Assembly (NCBI GenBank): GCA_025403435.1
Contig: CM046351.1
Location: 22,723,276 to 22,787,275 of the forward strand
Direction: 5' to 3'
Source of the DNA: Artocarpus heterophyllus
Lineage: Eukaryota > Streptophyta > Magnoliopsida > Rosales > Moraceae
Length of the DNA: 64,000 nucleotides
Shown: one piece after another, positions 36,252 to 48,806 of the stretch
Numbering within the stretch: the stretch's first letter is position 1
Layout: each line of letters starts with the position of its first letter
Translations under genes and position numbers: made by a program
Notes under the pieces: generated by a model
Told to the model about the DNA's origin: nothing
The model's database searches: none
Seen by the model: only the letters and a program-made list of their open reading frames with translations

Positions 36252-36557
36252 ATTAGTTCATTGTTGATCCGACAATGATTTATCATGAGAATGAGTAAAT
36301 TATTGAGTGAATAGAATGTTAACTTAATTAATGATAATTACAAATCAATATATCATTCATGTACTGCAGTATATTAGGAGTATATTGATTAGCATCATTA
36401 ATAAATTAGTTTATTGTTGATCCGATAATGATTTATCATGAGAAACGAGTAAATTATTGAGTGAATAGAATGCTAAGTTAATTAATGATAATTACAAATC
36501 AATATATCATTTATATACTGCAGTATATTGATTAACATCAATACATCATTTATATAC
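36252..36557. repeat. 153-bp tandem duplication
   Basis: Units start at 36252 and 36405 with ATTAGTTCATTGTTGATCC / ATTAGTTTATTGTTGATCC and stay similar through ACAAATCAATATATCATT and TACTGCAGTATATT. Confidence 0.85.
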
Positions 36558-36874
36558 TTTAAAATTTTGACTATTTATTAAAAAAAAAGCATAAAAAGGC
36601 CATTTACCCTCAAATTCCTAATTTTTTTAGTGGAATCAACTTTTAATTTTAGTGAATTATTTGTTATGTTATCAAATTATAAAAATGGAAAAAAAAAAAC
36701 TACAATAAGATCCGTTTTTTCTCCATCACATTTAAATCCAATAGATAAAAATAAACAAGCTCACCACAACTATAATAAATCCATACACAGCAAATTCATC
36801 AATAAACCAATTTTTTTTTTAAAAAAAAAAGTGCAATATCAAAAAACTTTCTCCTCCACCTCTAGAGGAGTCAC

Positions 36875-38088
36875 GCGTTTGGTTTGCAGTAATTAGTAGG
36901 AATCATATTCTCGGGAAAATGATTGTAGGGAATATGATTCCTAGGAACTAAGATTATTACGTTTGGTTGCACATGGGAATCTTCTATTAGATTTCTAGGA
37001 ATAATATATTACTGTGTTTGGTTATACATAGGAATCTTGTATAATTGACAAAATAATTTATTGTATTACCATTAAATGTATCAATATAATATATTAGAAC
37101 TAATATTAAATAATAATAATAATATAAATATAAATAATAAAATACTATTATATATAATTTAACATTAATATTACTATGAATATTAATGTTATTATTATCA
37201 TTATTATTAAATAATTATTATTTTATATTAATATAATACTTTCTTTATCTTATATAAAAATATTAACTTATAATAATCATAGAATTATTATTTAACAATA
37301 TATTAATATTAAAATGTTGTATATAATATAAAATATATTGATATGAACATAAATAATAATAAAAATACAATTCTTAATAATATATTAATATTTATATTAA
37401 TGTTAACATTAAATAAACATATTGTTATAGAAAATATTAAACATATTTAGCTATATTTTATATTTATAATTATTATAATAGTATTTATATAGTTTAATAT
37501 TGATATTGCTATGCATATTAATATTAATATTATACTATTCATATTGATGTTATATTATTATGTTTTTATTATTATTCTTATTATTAAATTATAATTTTAT
37601 ATTGATATAATATTTATATGTATATCATATATTAATATTAATTTATAATAATAGTACAACATTATTTTATTTTATTATTATAGTATTTATATATATTATA
37701 TTTAGATATTGTATATGTAATATATTATATATGTTTATTATTATTGTTAATGTTATTATTATCATTATTATCAAATTATTATTTTATATGAATATAATTT
37801 TTATATTTATATTGTATAGAAATATTAAGTTATTATAATAATTTAATAATAATATAATTATTATCATCATCATCATGGAAACAAAGATGAGATTTCTATA
37901 GTTTTGAGATTCCCAGGAATATGAATATCACCTTGTGGGTGGGCTTCATATTACCCCAAAATGAGGTAATCTGAATCCCACGGGAATTAGTTTCCCAGGA
38001 ATCCAAAACTTAGATTACTGTATACCAAACATAGGAATCTTACAGATTCTCATTCCTATCTCAGGATTACTGCATACCAAACGCCCCC
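36875..38088. mobile_element. Large TIR element with an almost pure A/T core
   Basis: The left end GCGTTTGGTTTGCAGTAAT (36875-36893) is inverted at the right end (ATTACTGCATACCAAACGC, ending about 38084). The subterminal regions also pair, with GGAATC / GATTCC words repeated several times (AGGAATCATATTC, CATGGGAATC, ACATAGGAATCTT). The core (about 37070-37870) is nearly all A and T in ATTATT / AATATT phrases and contains no ORF. The CGTTTGG ends suggest a Harbinger/Tourist-like non-autonomous element of about 1.2 kb. The target duplication is not clear. Confidence 0.7.
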
Positions 38089-38094
38089 TAAAGC

Positions 38095-38515
38095 TCTCCT
38101 CCACCGCACCAGAGACGCAATCGACAGGATGATGGAACAGCGGAGGTTGCACTGGATCAGGCTTCGCGAGGGGAGGTGGAGGTCGACGTTTCCTCGGCCA
38201 TTGCTACTCCTCCACCCGCAAGTCGATTTGCCGCTCCTCCACCCATCAGCTTTGGTGGATCTCGCCGCAGGTCACAATGGGGTCAAAATCGCCGCAAGAC
38301 TTTGCTATTTGAGCTCACTGTGGGTTGAGCTCGCAAGATTCAATGGGTCACAACCCATCGTGAGATCCCACGGGTGGCAGTGACTTAGGGGAGTTAATGG
38401 CGATCTGAGGGAGAGGAGGGTCACGGGCGACGGTGATCTGGAAGGGGCACGGGTATAGTGCCGGCTCTGTCTCGGCCATCTCTAGTGACTATTGTCGCCG
38501 AGGAAGATGAACTTT
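38095..38515 (+). other. GC-rich relic beside the TIR element
   Basis: This is a sharp island of balanced to GC-rich sequence with open frame 38129-38383 (84 codons, basic and proline-rich). It shows no recognisable domain and ends in a poly-A/T-rich zone at about 38560-38580. It may be a remnant of a gene or captured fragment. No function is assigned. Confidence 0.3.
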
Positions 38516-39322
38516 TTGTATTTTAGATTTTTAATTTTATTTTAAAAATAATGGGCAAATTTTTTTTTTTTAAAAAAAAAAGATCAGGTAAGGGTTTTTT
38601 GTTTTTTGTGAGACTTTAACTTTTGAACTATTGAATTTCCATTTAACAGTCTTACGATAAAAATTTTGAGTGATTTTTATGATAACATATAAATATTGTG
38701 TTTGAAAAGAATAGATATCATATCTTTTCAAACATATAGTAGTGTATCAAATTGAACAATAATTTTTTTCAAGTATAACTAGCGGTAAGTTGACATTTTG
38801 CACGTATATTCTAGTCATACGAAGACCTATTTTTTAAAAAAATATATATTAACTATATTCATTTATTATTCTTTTAATAATTTAGTAAGAAAAAAGTTTT
38901 CCCTAAAAATTTAGTGAAAAATTATTTTGATGGGGAAAATTATGTAGTAAATTATATATGGGGAAAATTATGTAGTAAATTACACATAAAAAAGTATTTG
39001 AGATGGTTATATGACAGAATTGTTTAGGTAAGAACACGTCTATGTTGAAATCATTTATGGGAAACAATTAGTTAGGGATAAACATTCATAAGAGTCACAG
39101 GTGATAAAAGAATTTGCTAAAAACAAAAAAGAAAAAAGTAATTATACATTTGAGAAAAATCATTTTAATAAAAGTAGATTAGGGAGGTGGTTGTAGGCAA
39201 TGCCTAGTGCTAAATTCACACCTGACTCTACCATAAGATGAAAAGTTCAAATCCTCCATCTTTAAATAAAAAAAAAAGAAGCATATTAAAGAGGAAAAGT
39301 GGCCCAAAGTGAAACTTGTAAG

Positions 39323-40030
39323 TAGGGGTGGGCACCAAACCGTTCAAACCAATCAAACCGACCAAACTAAATCAAACCAAAATAAAACCAAACTAAACCA
39401 ATTTGTAATTGGTTCAGTTTGGTGTCAAATTTGAAAAAATCGATTAAGTTGGTTTGGTTTGTGGTTTTACCCCTAAAAAAACCAAACCAAACCAATTCAA
39501 AATAAGAATTTTTAAGAATTATAAAAATTATTGAAACTTGATTGATGTAATATATTCTATGTGCTACGGTAAGTGATATCTTATTCAGTTCTTCAAATTA
39601 TTTAATATTATCTAAACTAACAAAAACTTTTTTGTTTTATTTTCGGGCTTTTATTAACTATGGAAGAAGTTTGGAAGTATTTGAGAAAGCTTTTCTTAGG
39701 AATCTAAAGAGTTTAAGACTCTAAAATTTAATATTTTATGTCTTGTGGATTTGAATATTTTAGTTTCATTATGATGCTATAATTCTAAGCTTTGGGTGTT
39801 TTACTTATTTATGAATTGAAAACTTAATTCTTCCGCTATTAATATTTATAATTAAAAATAAAGAATTGTTTATCATACTAAAATTTTGATTTTAATAATT
39901 GTTAAGAAAATATTTATAAATATTAGTTTAAACCGATTAAAAAAACCAAACCAAACGATTATAATCGTTCGATTTGAATTGATTTTGATACTTGGGAATG
40001 AATGGTTTAGTTTGGTTTGAAAATCTCCAA
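39323..40030. mobile_element. hAT-like GGTTTGGTTTGG-rich repeat
   Basis: It begins TAGGGGTGGGCACCAAACC, the common start of plant hAT-type elements. An inverted partner GGTTTTACCCCTA ends at 39475, so a 153-bp unit is possible. AAACCAAACC / GGTTTGGTTTG words recur to about 40030, suggesting a longer element with missing right terminus. No target duplication was found. Confidence 0.45.
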
Positions 40031-40601
40031 ACTAATATATAAAAAGGATGAAAAAATAAAAATAACAAAAAGAGTGAAAAAGAAAAAAAAGAAAAACCAA
40101 AAAGTAGAAAAAATAAAAAATAAAAAGCTTAAAGCCTTTTTTTTAAAAGGGGAACGTTCTTTCACGTGTCATAACCTCAATAACAGGGCTTTAGAGGCTT
40201 TTATGTATAGTATAGATTAGCGATTTAATTATCTGTCTATTATAATGAAGTATATGTTATGTCACTCTTAATATTTTGAATTTGAAATTTGTAATTACAA
40301 ATTTTTTATAATAAAAATGTTTTTACTGAAAAAAGAAATTGCTAAGCATATGCACAAAACTAAGTGGGATATGAACCCCCATTAGGCTAACCTTAGTTGT
40401 ATGTGTTTTGGTGGCTTCACGCGTGCTACCATGTAGTCCATTCACTATTTCCAAAGGAGATAGCATATGACCTTTTAAGGGGATGAAAATGAGGAGATTT
40501 GAAGAAAATAACAGATAAGAATTGTCAATTCTACAATTTACATTTTCGAAAGGTGAAAGAGAATTAGGAAAAGATCATCGACAAATAATCATGAAGCAAT
40601 G

Positions 40602-41602
40602 GAGGAGCCACATTGGGCCCAAGGGCAGCTGCCCCTTGCCCAAGGGACTCTACTTTCAATCCCAACCACTAGATTTCAACAATTTTTTTTTTTAGAAATT
40701 ACGACGAATGGTCCAAATATGGAACCATTTGGAAGTAAATAGCACCCCTTCAATAAGTGGATATCAACAGGCCAGATTTGGTTTTAATTATTTGGTGTTT
40801 CATTTTTAACCTTCATAGTAAGCGCCCACAAGAAGACGAAGTCAGGGAGATGCAACTACAGCAATGGGCGAGAGCATACGAGGAAGATAGGGGTATATTT
40901 AAAAAAAAAAAATAAAAAAAAAAAAAAAAAAAAAAAACTCTTTTTAGTCTGGGTGGATTGGAACCCGGCCCTCCCACGTGAGGTGGGCATGACCGGTGGG
41001 CCCCACGTGTCTCCCACTTGATGGGGCCTACCCTTTAGGCTAAGAATTGTTTTATTTAAAATCTTACAACTTTAAATATGTGTTTATAGGGTGTTTGTAA
41101 GAATGGTTCAAACTATTGGTTTGAACTGTGAATCATGTAAAGCTCTCATATGTTACAGTTTTTGAACTCAAATTTATGGTTTAAACTGCACTCGCAAACA
41201 CCCTATCAAACTTAATTGGTTTATTTGTCAAAATTCAATAAAATTTGACTTATTAATTTTAAATAGTCTTTTTATTTCAGCATAAGTTCCCCCCTCTCTC
41301 TCTCTCTCTCTTTTTCCTTTATTTTGTCATCTTGAATTTTTCAATTTGTAATATTTATAATGAAATTTTTAGAAAAGTTAGCCATACTCCAAATTTTAAC
41401 TTTTGATGAACTTACATTTCACATTCTAAATAACAATCGAATAAAAAAATCAACTAAATGGTTACATAATTTCAGGATTTTGTAAACTGTAAACTTTAAA
41501 AAAGTGAATTAAACTTAAATAAGAATTATTGTGTTGTTGTTTTAGTTAAAAATTTTTGGTTTAATTGGTATTCTTTTTTAAAAAACTTTCTAGCTCCACC
41601 CT
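40602..41602. mobile_element. Possible TIR element with a nested MITE-like repeat
   Basis: The left end GAGGAGCCACATTGG and the reverse complement of the right end GGTGGAGCTAGAAAG are loosely similar. Direct repeats GCAATG flank it (40596-40601 and 41603-41608). Inside are a GGGCAGCTGCCC palindrome (40623-40634), an A-rich run (about 40899-40937) and a complete dispersed-family copy (41087-41205). Confidence 0.4.
41087..41205. repeat. Dispersed AGAGCTTTA family, short copy with perfect ends
   Basis: It starts TAGGGTGTTTG and ends CAAACACCCTA, an 11-bp perfect inverted repeat. The interior has GTAAAGCTCTCATATGTTA (the motif inverted) and repeated GGTTYAAAC words. Confidence 0.8.
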
Positions 41603-42526
41603 GCAATGACTATAGTCATGGTAACAAGTACGGGCTAGCACAAGCAAGAGAGCAGACTCATTCTAGTCGTGGTAAGATGTTCAAGTAAAAAACCCATAAA
41701 AAATTAGAAGTCATTTTAAAAGGCCGTACGATTGAATATATATATATATATATATATTGAAATGAAATTGGAATATTGCATTAATTATAAAACAAATCAC
41801 GATAACTAACCAGCAGGGAGAGAATCCAGTCAAGAGACGAAAACACCCATTGACAGGCCAAAAGGGCCATACTAGGAGCTACCCCGTTAACAAAGCAGAG
41901 GCTAAAATACAAGAACCAGGTTCATTAAGAAGAGTACAAATGTCCTTAGTAAGGTTGAATGTTTTAATCAAATACAAAGTTAACTTCTATATATTTCGTT
42001 CAATTTTTTAAGATGAGAGAGAGAGAGAGCGACAAAATCTATTTTCCGAGAGAGTTGGAGAGTTAAAAAGAGTGTCGTAAACTGGCAGGAGAGAGAGAGA
42101 GAGAGATGGAAGGAGATGTGTAATTTGTTATTCAGTTCGAGGGGATGAGGCGGGAGAGTAGCGGTAGAGAGATAAATATAATGTTTAAAATGTGAGTTTG
42201 AACTGAAAATATTGTAATTATGTAAATTATGTGAAGCGAAACATACCATTCGGGCCGATGATTTCATTATCTGCCAGTGTCATGTTTTGTGTACTAAGAA
42301 GTTGTGTGGAGTGCACTTGTCTTAAATATAAAACAATATAATCTAAGATAAGAATGATTTGCTTATCAAATCATGTTGTAACTCTTTTTCATCCCTTAAT
42401 TTCGTGGTAGGAGAAATTTTAAACTCAAAATCTTAAGATTGTAACTTTTTCTCCCATCATAAACCATCCAATGCTAGATACTGTCATTAATTAGAATGCC
42501 AAGAGCGGATGGAAAATTTGTAACGA

Positions 42527-42705
42527 TAATCTAATAGAATGTCTGTAAAGTATAGTTAAAATTGAAATTTTTGAAGTAAAAACTATAGTATATAAAAGTG
42601 TTATATTATAGCTTATTTTTTTTTATCACTATAGCGTATAAATACTTTACTTTATAGCAATCATAAATTTTAGTTAGAACCGATTTTGTCTTAACTTTCT
42701 TTATG
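42527..42705. repeat. Dispersed AGAGCTTTA family copy
   Basis: It carries GAATGTCTGTAAAG at the left, TATAGTATATAAAAGTG and ATAGCGTATAAATACTTTA inside, and AATTTTAGTTAGAACCGATTT at the right, the same order as the other copies but more diverged. Confidence 0.6.
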
Positions 42706-43157
42706 TCTAACTTTCTTCTACTCTTTCTACAATGCATAATATTAATAGGAATATGCTATTTGCGCAAACATTGATCCCCACGACATGGGAGTTTTCTTAC
42801 ATGGCGGATTGACATTAGACATTCATAAATGATATGGTCACAGAGCCGTCATCCCAACATTTCTCCATCTCTACCAACAAAAGGATCTAAAAAAATGATT
42901 ACATTATTCTTTTGATAGAAAGGGATTCTAAAAAATGATTACATTATTTGTTGGCATATGTAGCTTTTCAGGACATGGACACATTTGGATGCTCCGAAGC
43001 TAATGCTCTTCCCACTCACTTTTGGGGCTGAACATGTACACATACACACGCACAAAACACTTTGCCTTTTGTTTAGATTACAAAGTGGAATGGAAAGTTA
43101 AGTGGGCAAAGAAGGACAAGTTCCTCGTTCTTTAGTCACAAACAAGCCTATATAATA

Positions 43158-43566
43158 AGGACCGTTTGGAGTAATTTGTGCTTTTACTTTTAAGCAGTAA
43201 AAAAAATAAAAGATAACGATTTTTAATTGTTGTTTGCATGATAAAAAAAAAAAAGTGTCTTTTAATTTAAAAAGAGCTTTTAGATATTTTTAGTTAAAAA
43301 AATCAAAAGCTCTCGTTGATATAAAGAATAATGTCATTTAATAATATAAATAAAATTCCAAAATTTGTTATTATTAAATAACAAAAACAAAATGAAAATA
43401 AAAAAAGCTTTTCATAAGTCTTTTTTCATAAAAATCTTTACCTTTATTTGTCTTGTAAGTGCTTATAATAATTACAAGCTAATTGCAAAATACTATCTAA
43501 ATAGAGTCAAAAAGGCTTAAAAGCCAAAAACAACTTTAAAAAAGCCATTTCAAACAGACTCTAAAT
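43158..43566. mobile_element. MITE-like element with CTGTTTG ends
   Basis: The left end AAGGACCGTTTGGAGTAATT and the reverse complement of the right end TTAGAGTCTGTTTGAAATGG are similar. The subterminal regions hold inverted CTTTTACTTTTAAGC / GGCTTAAAAGCC words and many AAAAGC / GCTTTT repeats. There is no coding capacity. Confidence 0.55.
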
Positions 43567-44268
43567 ATATGACTTTGATAATCTTACCAACAATGTATAT
43601 TTTTAAAATATACATATGTATAAGAGATTTCTTTAACGGGTCTTGAAAAAATAACCTATTGAAAAATACTTATTTTTAGTTATTAAATTTACAAAAAAAA
43701 AAAAATCAATTTTGAAAAAATCTTTAGTGATTTAAAAAGATGCATTATCTATGAGTAAAAAAAAGCATAGTAGAAAAGGAACCCATATTAAAAGCAAAGC
43801 AACGAGGTTGAAAGGCAACAAGTTCCAAATCATGTCACTTTCATGCCGGCTTCTTTTGTGTAAAATTACAGCCACATAAAAATTGTTTGTCTTAATATCT
43901 GATTAAAGATATGCCACTTGAGTAAACGGAGATACTCGTGTGTTTTAGTGCTTTGCAGACTAGAATGGCCTTTTTCTTTTGGACAGTTTAATGTGAAGTG
44001 AAAATTTGACTTATTAGGTGGTGAAACACATGAGAATTGTGGTCCCTTCGTATCTTTTACTTTATCCCAATTATTAAGATAATGCATTTCTAGCTGTCCT
44101 TGTGGAAATTCTGTATGTTTTTGGCATGTACATATATGGGTGTATCTATCTATGTACATAAGTTACAAAACTCAAGTGATTCAGTTGAATCAGCCGGCTG
44201 GTTTTGTGTCTATCTATGTGTATATGTCTTTATTGTGCACAAGTGATTGTTGTTTAAAGGGCACTTTT

Positions 44269-44308
44269 TATTAATAATAATAATAATAATAATAATAACA
44301 ATAATAAT
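44269..44308. repeat. (AAT)n microsatellite
   Basis: About ten TAA/AAT units with one AAC interruption. Confidence 0.9.
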
Positions 44309-44767
44309 TATAAGGCTTGGTATTTTCTTGGAGAGATTGAGAGAATTATAGTAACCTTTGAATTGTTTGGCAGAGAAAAGAGAAATTGAATAGATTATTT
44401 TGATTGTTTATTTTATTATTTGTTGGTATTTTTGTCTAGATAAAATGGTCTTTTTAAATTTGAATGTGATGGGTTTTTTAATCATTTCAATAATAGAAAA
44501 ATTTTAATTTAGCAAATTTAGAAAGAGAGGCCCCCCTTTATCTTTCCTTTTCTCTTCTACTCTCATTTACCTACAATCGATTGGTCAATTCCCTCCACCT
44601 TTCTTGCTCCAACTAAACACACAATTAGCTTCCTAATGTGCTAGAGGAAGACAACATTAACTCTTTTTTTTTTTCCTTCTACTATACAAGGGTGATAGTC
44701 AAGTTTACCCAAAAACAAAGTCAGATAGTAAGTTAAAAGGGCATTGTTCTCAAAGAGATAATTTATG

Positions 44768-45195
44768 TGGTGTTTGAGAATGTAGTTAGAACTATAAGAC
44801 ATAATTTCATCCAATATTTTATTTAAATTTCATGAAAAAAAACATTGTAGTAATTTTGATTGAAACTACATTTGTAGTTTTAATTGCTTTCTAAAAGAGT
44901 ATTTGACAAAATCAGTTTCAATCAAAACTTTTAGTTGCTTTAATATAAGGTGATCATAAAAAACGAGCTACAATATAAAATTTTCACATATTACAGTTTT
45001 CAATTCTAATCACACTTCTCAAACACCTTATAAAACGTTATAAGGGAGTTTGAGAGAGCGGTTGAAATTAAAAATATTGATTTGAAAGTTGTAGTATATA
45101 AACGTTTTAACACTGTAACAGCTTTTACTTTTTACTATACCCATTGAGAATTTTGCACTGTTTGTTAAGTTCAAGCTAAAATACCAAACAAAGGC
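44768..45195. repeat. Cluster of three dispersed-family copies
   Basis: Adjacent copies lie at about 44768-44890, 44890-45035 (inverted, ending TCTCAAACACCTTAT) and 45044-45195. They share GGTGTTTGAGAATG-type starts, GTTAGAACT / AGTTCTAAC words and the GTAGTATATAAACG motif. Confidence 0.6.
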
Positions 45196-45796
45196 TACAT
45201 TAATAATTGTTTTGATGTTTATTAGTCCAATTAATTTAGCCAAAAGTTAAGGTGAGTTTTACAAGTAAATTAGTATGGTTTGATAATGATTGGCATAAGT
45301 AAGACGATATGCATTGTCTAAAAAGGTTTGGTTGTGAGGACAAAATAACTCGAGTTTAGCAATGCATGCAGGGCTTAGCTTTGCGTCTTACTATGATTAA
45401 TTTGATATTCCCTCTTTAAAATGTTGTACCTTCAAAATTATTTTGTACCAAATAGAACTTGACAACACATGGAGCAATGATGAAGGGTCAGAAAAGCTCC
45501 TACAAAGGTAACCCCACATTCACAATTAACAACTACTTTACATTTTCCTAGCTCAATCATTTTTTTCCCAGGTAAAGTTGGTGTAATCACGTTTCACCCC
45601 TCCAAATAAAAAGCAATTTTATTTACCTTCGTAGATTATAACCTACTATTAATAAAATAATAAAATTTAATTTAAAAAATATGTTATATATTAAATTAAA
45701 ATCTATAATTTTATGAATAATAGAATTATAATCTTTAAGAATGAAAATATTTTTTTTAATTCTTTACAAAGAAACAATAAAATAAGAATTTACAAG

Positions 45797-45958
45797 ATGT
45801 TTAAAAAATATAGTTAAAATTAAAATTTTAAAATTAAAAATTATAACATATATAAATTTTATATCATAATTAATTTTTTTAATTATTATAATATATAAAA
45901 ATTTTATACCGTAATAATTAAAAACTTTAGTTAAAGCTCGTTTACTAAACACCCAACA
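45797..45958. repeat. Dispersed AGAGCTTTA family copy, AT-decayed
   Basis: It starts AGATGTTTAAAAAATATAG, has ATAACATATATAAATTTTA twice, and ends GTTTACTAAACACCCAAC. Confidence 0.6.
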
Positions 45959-46520
45959 AAATTTGAGAAAGAAAAATCCTTTTTCACAAGCGGTACACTG
46001 CTCCAAGACTGATCTCTTTTAACGTCTTTTTCACCACTTTGGAAAGCATGGCAAAGCAAAACCGCCAAGGGCATTCATGTGCTGCATATCAATATATTCT
46101 TTTTGGAAACAGAATGGACCCTATCATAGTTCATGGTTGTGTTATGTGGGCCCAAAATTTGGAAGGACATTTGCAATAGATAGGATACAATGCTCCTAAC
46201 ACAGAGAAACTGTCAGTCAGTCTGTCACGTTTTCAGGTTCTTTCATTCAATGCTTGATCTGGACATCATTACACAACCCCATGCTTTTGTTTTTTTTTTT
46301 GTTGTTACACTCTTTATTCCTTTCCTCTTCCATAAGAGCCAAAACTCAAAAGGTTTCTTTAAATCACATCCATGGGACATTAGGACCATAAGATATTTGA
46401 TCACAAAGTTCATATAGATTTTGCTGCTTAAAGTTGTAAGGATTGTAACCTTTCTCATTTCTCCTTTCTTTGTGAATTTATTTTTATAGAAAAAAACCTT
46501 GAAATATTAGGATTTGCAAA

Positions 46521-47145
46521 GGTGTTTAAGAAGTATATTTAAAAGTAAAATTTTTAACTAAAAATTATAATATATAAGATTTTTATATTATATTTTATTT
46601 TTTTCTGACCATCAAAGCATGTAAGAGTTTTATGTTGTAACAGCCAAAAATTTTAGTTAGAACTGATTTTATCAAACAACACATAAAACAAAAATAAAAT
46701 CCTTGGTTACTACTTATTTTTTCTAATATCATAGCATGTGAAAGCTTTATATTTTAGCAACTAAAAGTTTTAGTTAGAACTAATTTTATCACACACCACA
46801 TGAAACAAAAATAAAAATCCTTTGTTACTACTTCAATTAGCCTCATTGTCACACTAAAATGAATATATTGAGAAAAGATAAAACCTAACTAAGATACGTG
46901 GTTTTGAAAGTGAATACTATTGCCAGGGTATTTTTCATACCTCATCATGAAAATCATTTTTTTAAAAAACATTTGAATTATTATAGCATTAAAACCTTTG
47001 GTTGGAGCCGACTTTTCAAACGCATTTTAAATTTCATCTACTGTCATATATACAATTAGTTTAAAAAATAAGTTAAAACTTAAATAATATAACATATAAA
47101 AGTTTTACACGGTTCACAACTTCACTTATCAAACGAGCATTATGT
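46521..47145. repeat. Three further dispersed-family copies
   Basis: One copy at about 46521-46687 runs from GGTGTTTAAGAAGTATA to TATCAAACAACACAT. A second partial copy at 46725-46806 has ATAGCATGTGAAAGCTTTA. Pieces at about 46960-47145 end TCAAACGCATTTT and TATCAAACGAGCATT. Confidence 0.6.
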
Positions 47146-47593
47146 GACTTATGGTCACATTGTATTTACAATGTGTGTCACTTAAGTACTCCTGCACATA
47201 ACATCACATGAATACAATATTACTTTTAATTTTTTTACCAATAAAAAATGTACCATCAAAAGCTTAGCACTACCGCCATCTCCTATATGATATTGATTTT
47301 CATTTTTTTTTTTTAAATTGAAAGGCATTCAGTTGATTTTCCATTTTGTTATTCGCCAATTGATGCAATAATTTCTCATTCTTTATTATGGAAAAAAAGG
47401 GGAAGAAAATAAAAAACAACAAACGAGAAACAACAAACGAAACGTAAACAATTCTCAAAGAACACAACAAAAAATAATTCTCCACTCACTCACTCGCTCG
47501 GTCTCCAACTCCAAGAAAAACCTTATCTCTTCCCCCTCTACTAAACAAGAAGTTTTCTCTCTCTTTAGTTTCTCACTACTTTCTCTCGCTTCC
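47146..47593 (+). other. Upstream region and 5' UTR of the AMP1-like gene
   Basis: A CT-rich stretch (TTTTCTCTCTCTTTAG) leads to the ATG at 47594, in the context CGCTTCC-ATG-GC. No obvious TATA box is placed with confidence. Confidence 0.5.
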
Positions 47594-48759
47594 ATGGCTC
47601 AACTCTGGTCGAAACCACCGACAACGACGTCGACGGTTTCTCCAAAGCCACCGCGGCCTCTATACACGTTCCTCTTCGTCGTGATCCTCTGCATTCTGGG
47701 TTTTTATACTCTGCATTACGTCCGCCCTGCACCCCCACTGTCAACTTCCCAAAATGCCCTCCACCTCCTCCGCCGCCGCTTCTTCCTCTCCGCCGCCACA
47801 AACTCCACCCTCTCCTCCTACCTCCGCGACCTCACCCTGCACCCCCACCTCGCCGGAACAGAACCCTCCCTCCGCACCACCAACTACGTCCTCAACTATT
47901 TCACCTCCTCCGGCCTCCGCGCCCACTCCGTCTCCTACGACGTCCTCCTCTCCTATCCTACGCACTCCTCCCTCGCCGCGCACTTTAGCAACGGCACCAA
48001 CTTCTCCTTCACCTTGACGGAAAACGACGCCGTTGTGGTCAGGCCGTACCACGCCTACTCGCCGTCGGGATCTGCGACGGCAGCTAAGGCGGTGTTCGTC
48101 AACTTCGGGAGGGAGGAGGACTATCGTGCGCTGGGGAGGCTCGGGGTGAACGTCACCGGCTGCGTCGCGATCGCGAGGAAAGGCGGCGGGATGCCGAGAT
48201 CGGCGGTGGTGGAGACGGCGGCGATGAACGGTGCCGCCGCGGCACTGTTGTACTCCGAGAGGGGGGAGGAGGAGGGGTTTGGGAAGGGGTTCGAGAGAGG
48301 GACGGTGATGAGAGGGCTGGGGGACCCACTCAGCCCGGGATGGGCTGCTGTCGAGGGTGGAGAGAGGTTGGGGATTGATGATGACGAAGTTTCTAGAAGG
48401 TTCCCGAAGATTCCGTCGTTACCGTTGTCGTTCGAGGATGCGCAGGTCATTCTCGGGTCGCTTGGCGGCGTGCCGGCGCCGGGCGAGTGGAGGGACGCGC
48501 TCGGTTATAGGGTTGACCGTATCGGACCGGGTCCGACAGTCGTTGACTTTGATTACCAGGTTGGTGTTGTTATGAGGTTTTCATGGTTGGGGATTTTGGT
48601 CAAATTGGGTCCTCTAGGACTTTGACTTTTTATAATATTGGACTTTGGTTGTTTCTTGCGAATAGGATTATATGGCAGTTGGGAAGTGGGTTCTTCCAGT
48701 GATGGTAGTTATTTAAGTTGCAATATTGACGCTTTTATAGGAAAAACATACATACATAC

Positions 48760-48806
<47 letters not shown>

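Noticed and set aside
47741..48450. Long open frames antisense to and in other frames of AMP1-like exon 1
   Set aside because: They are by-products of high GC3 in the true exon and have low-complexity products.
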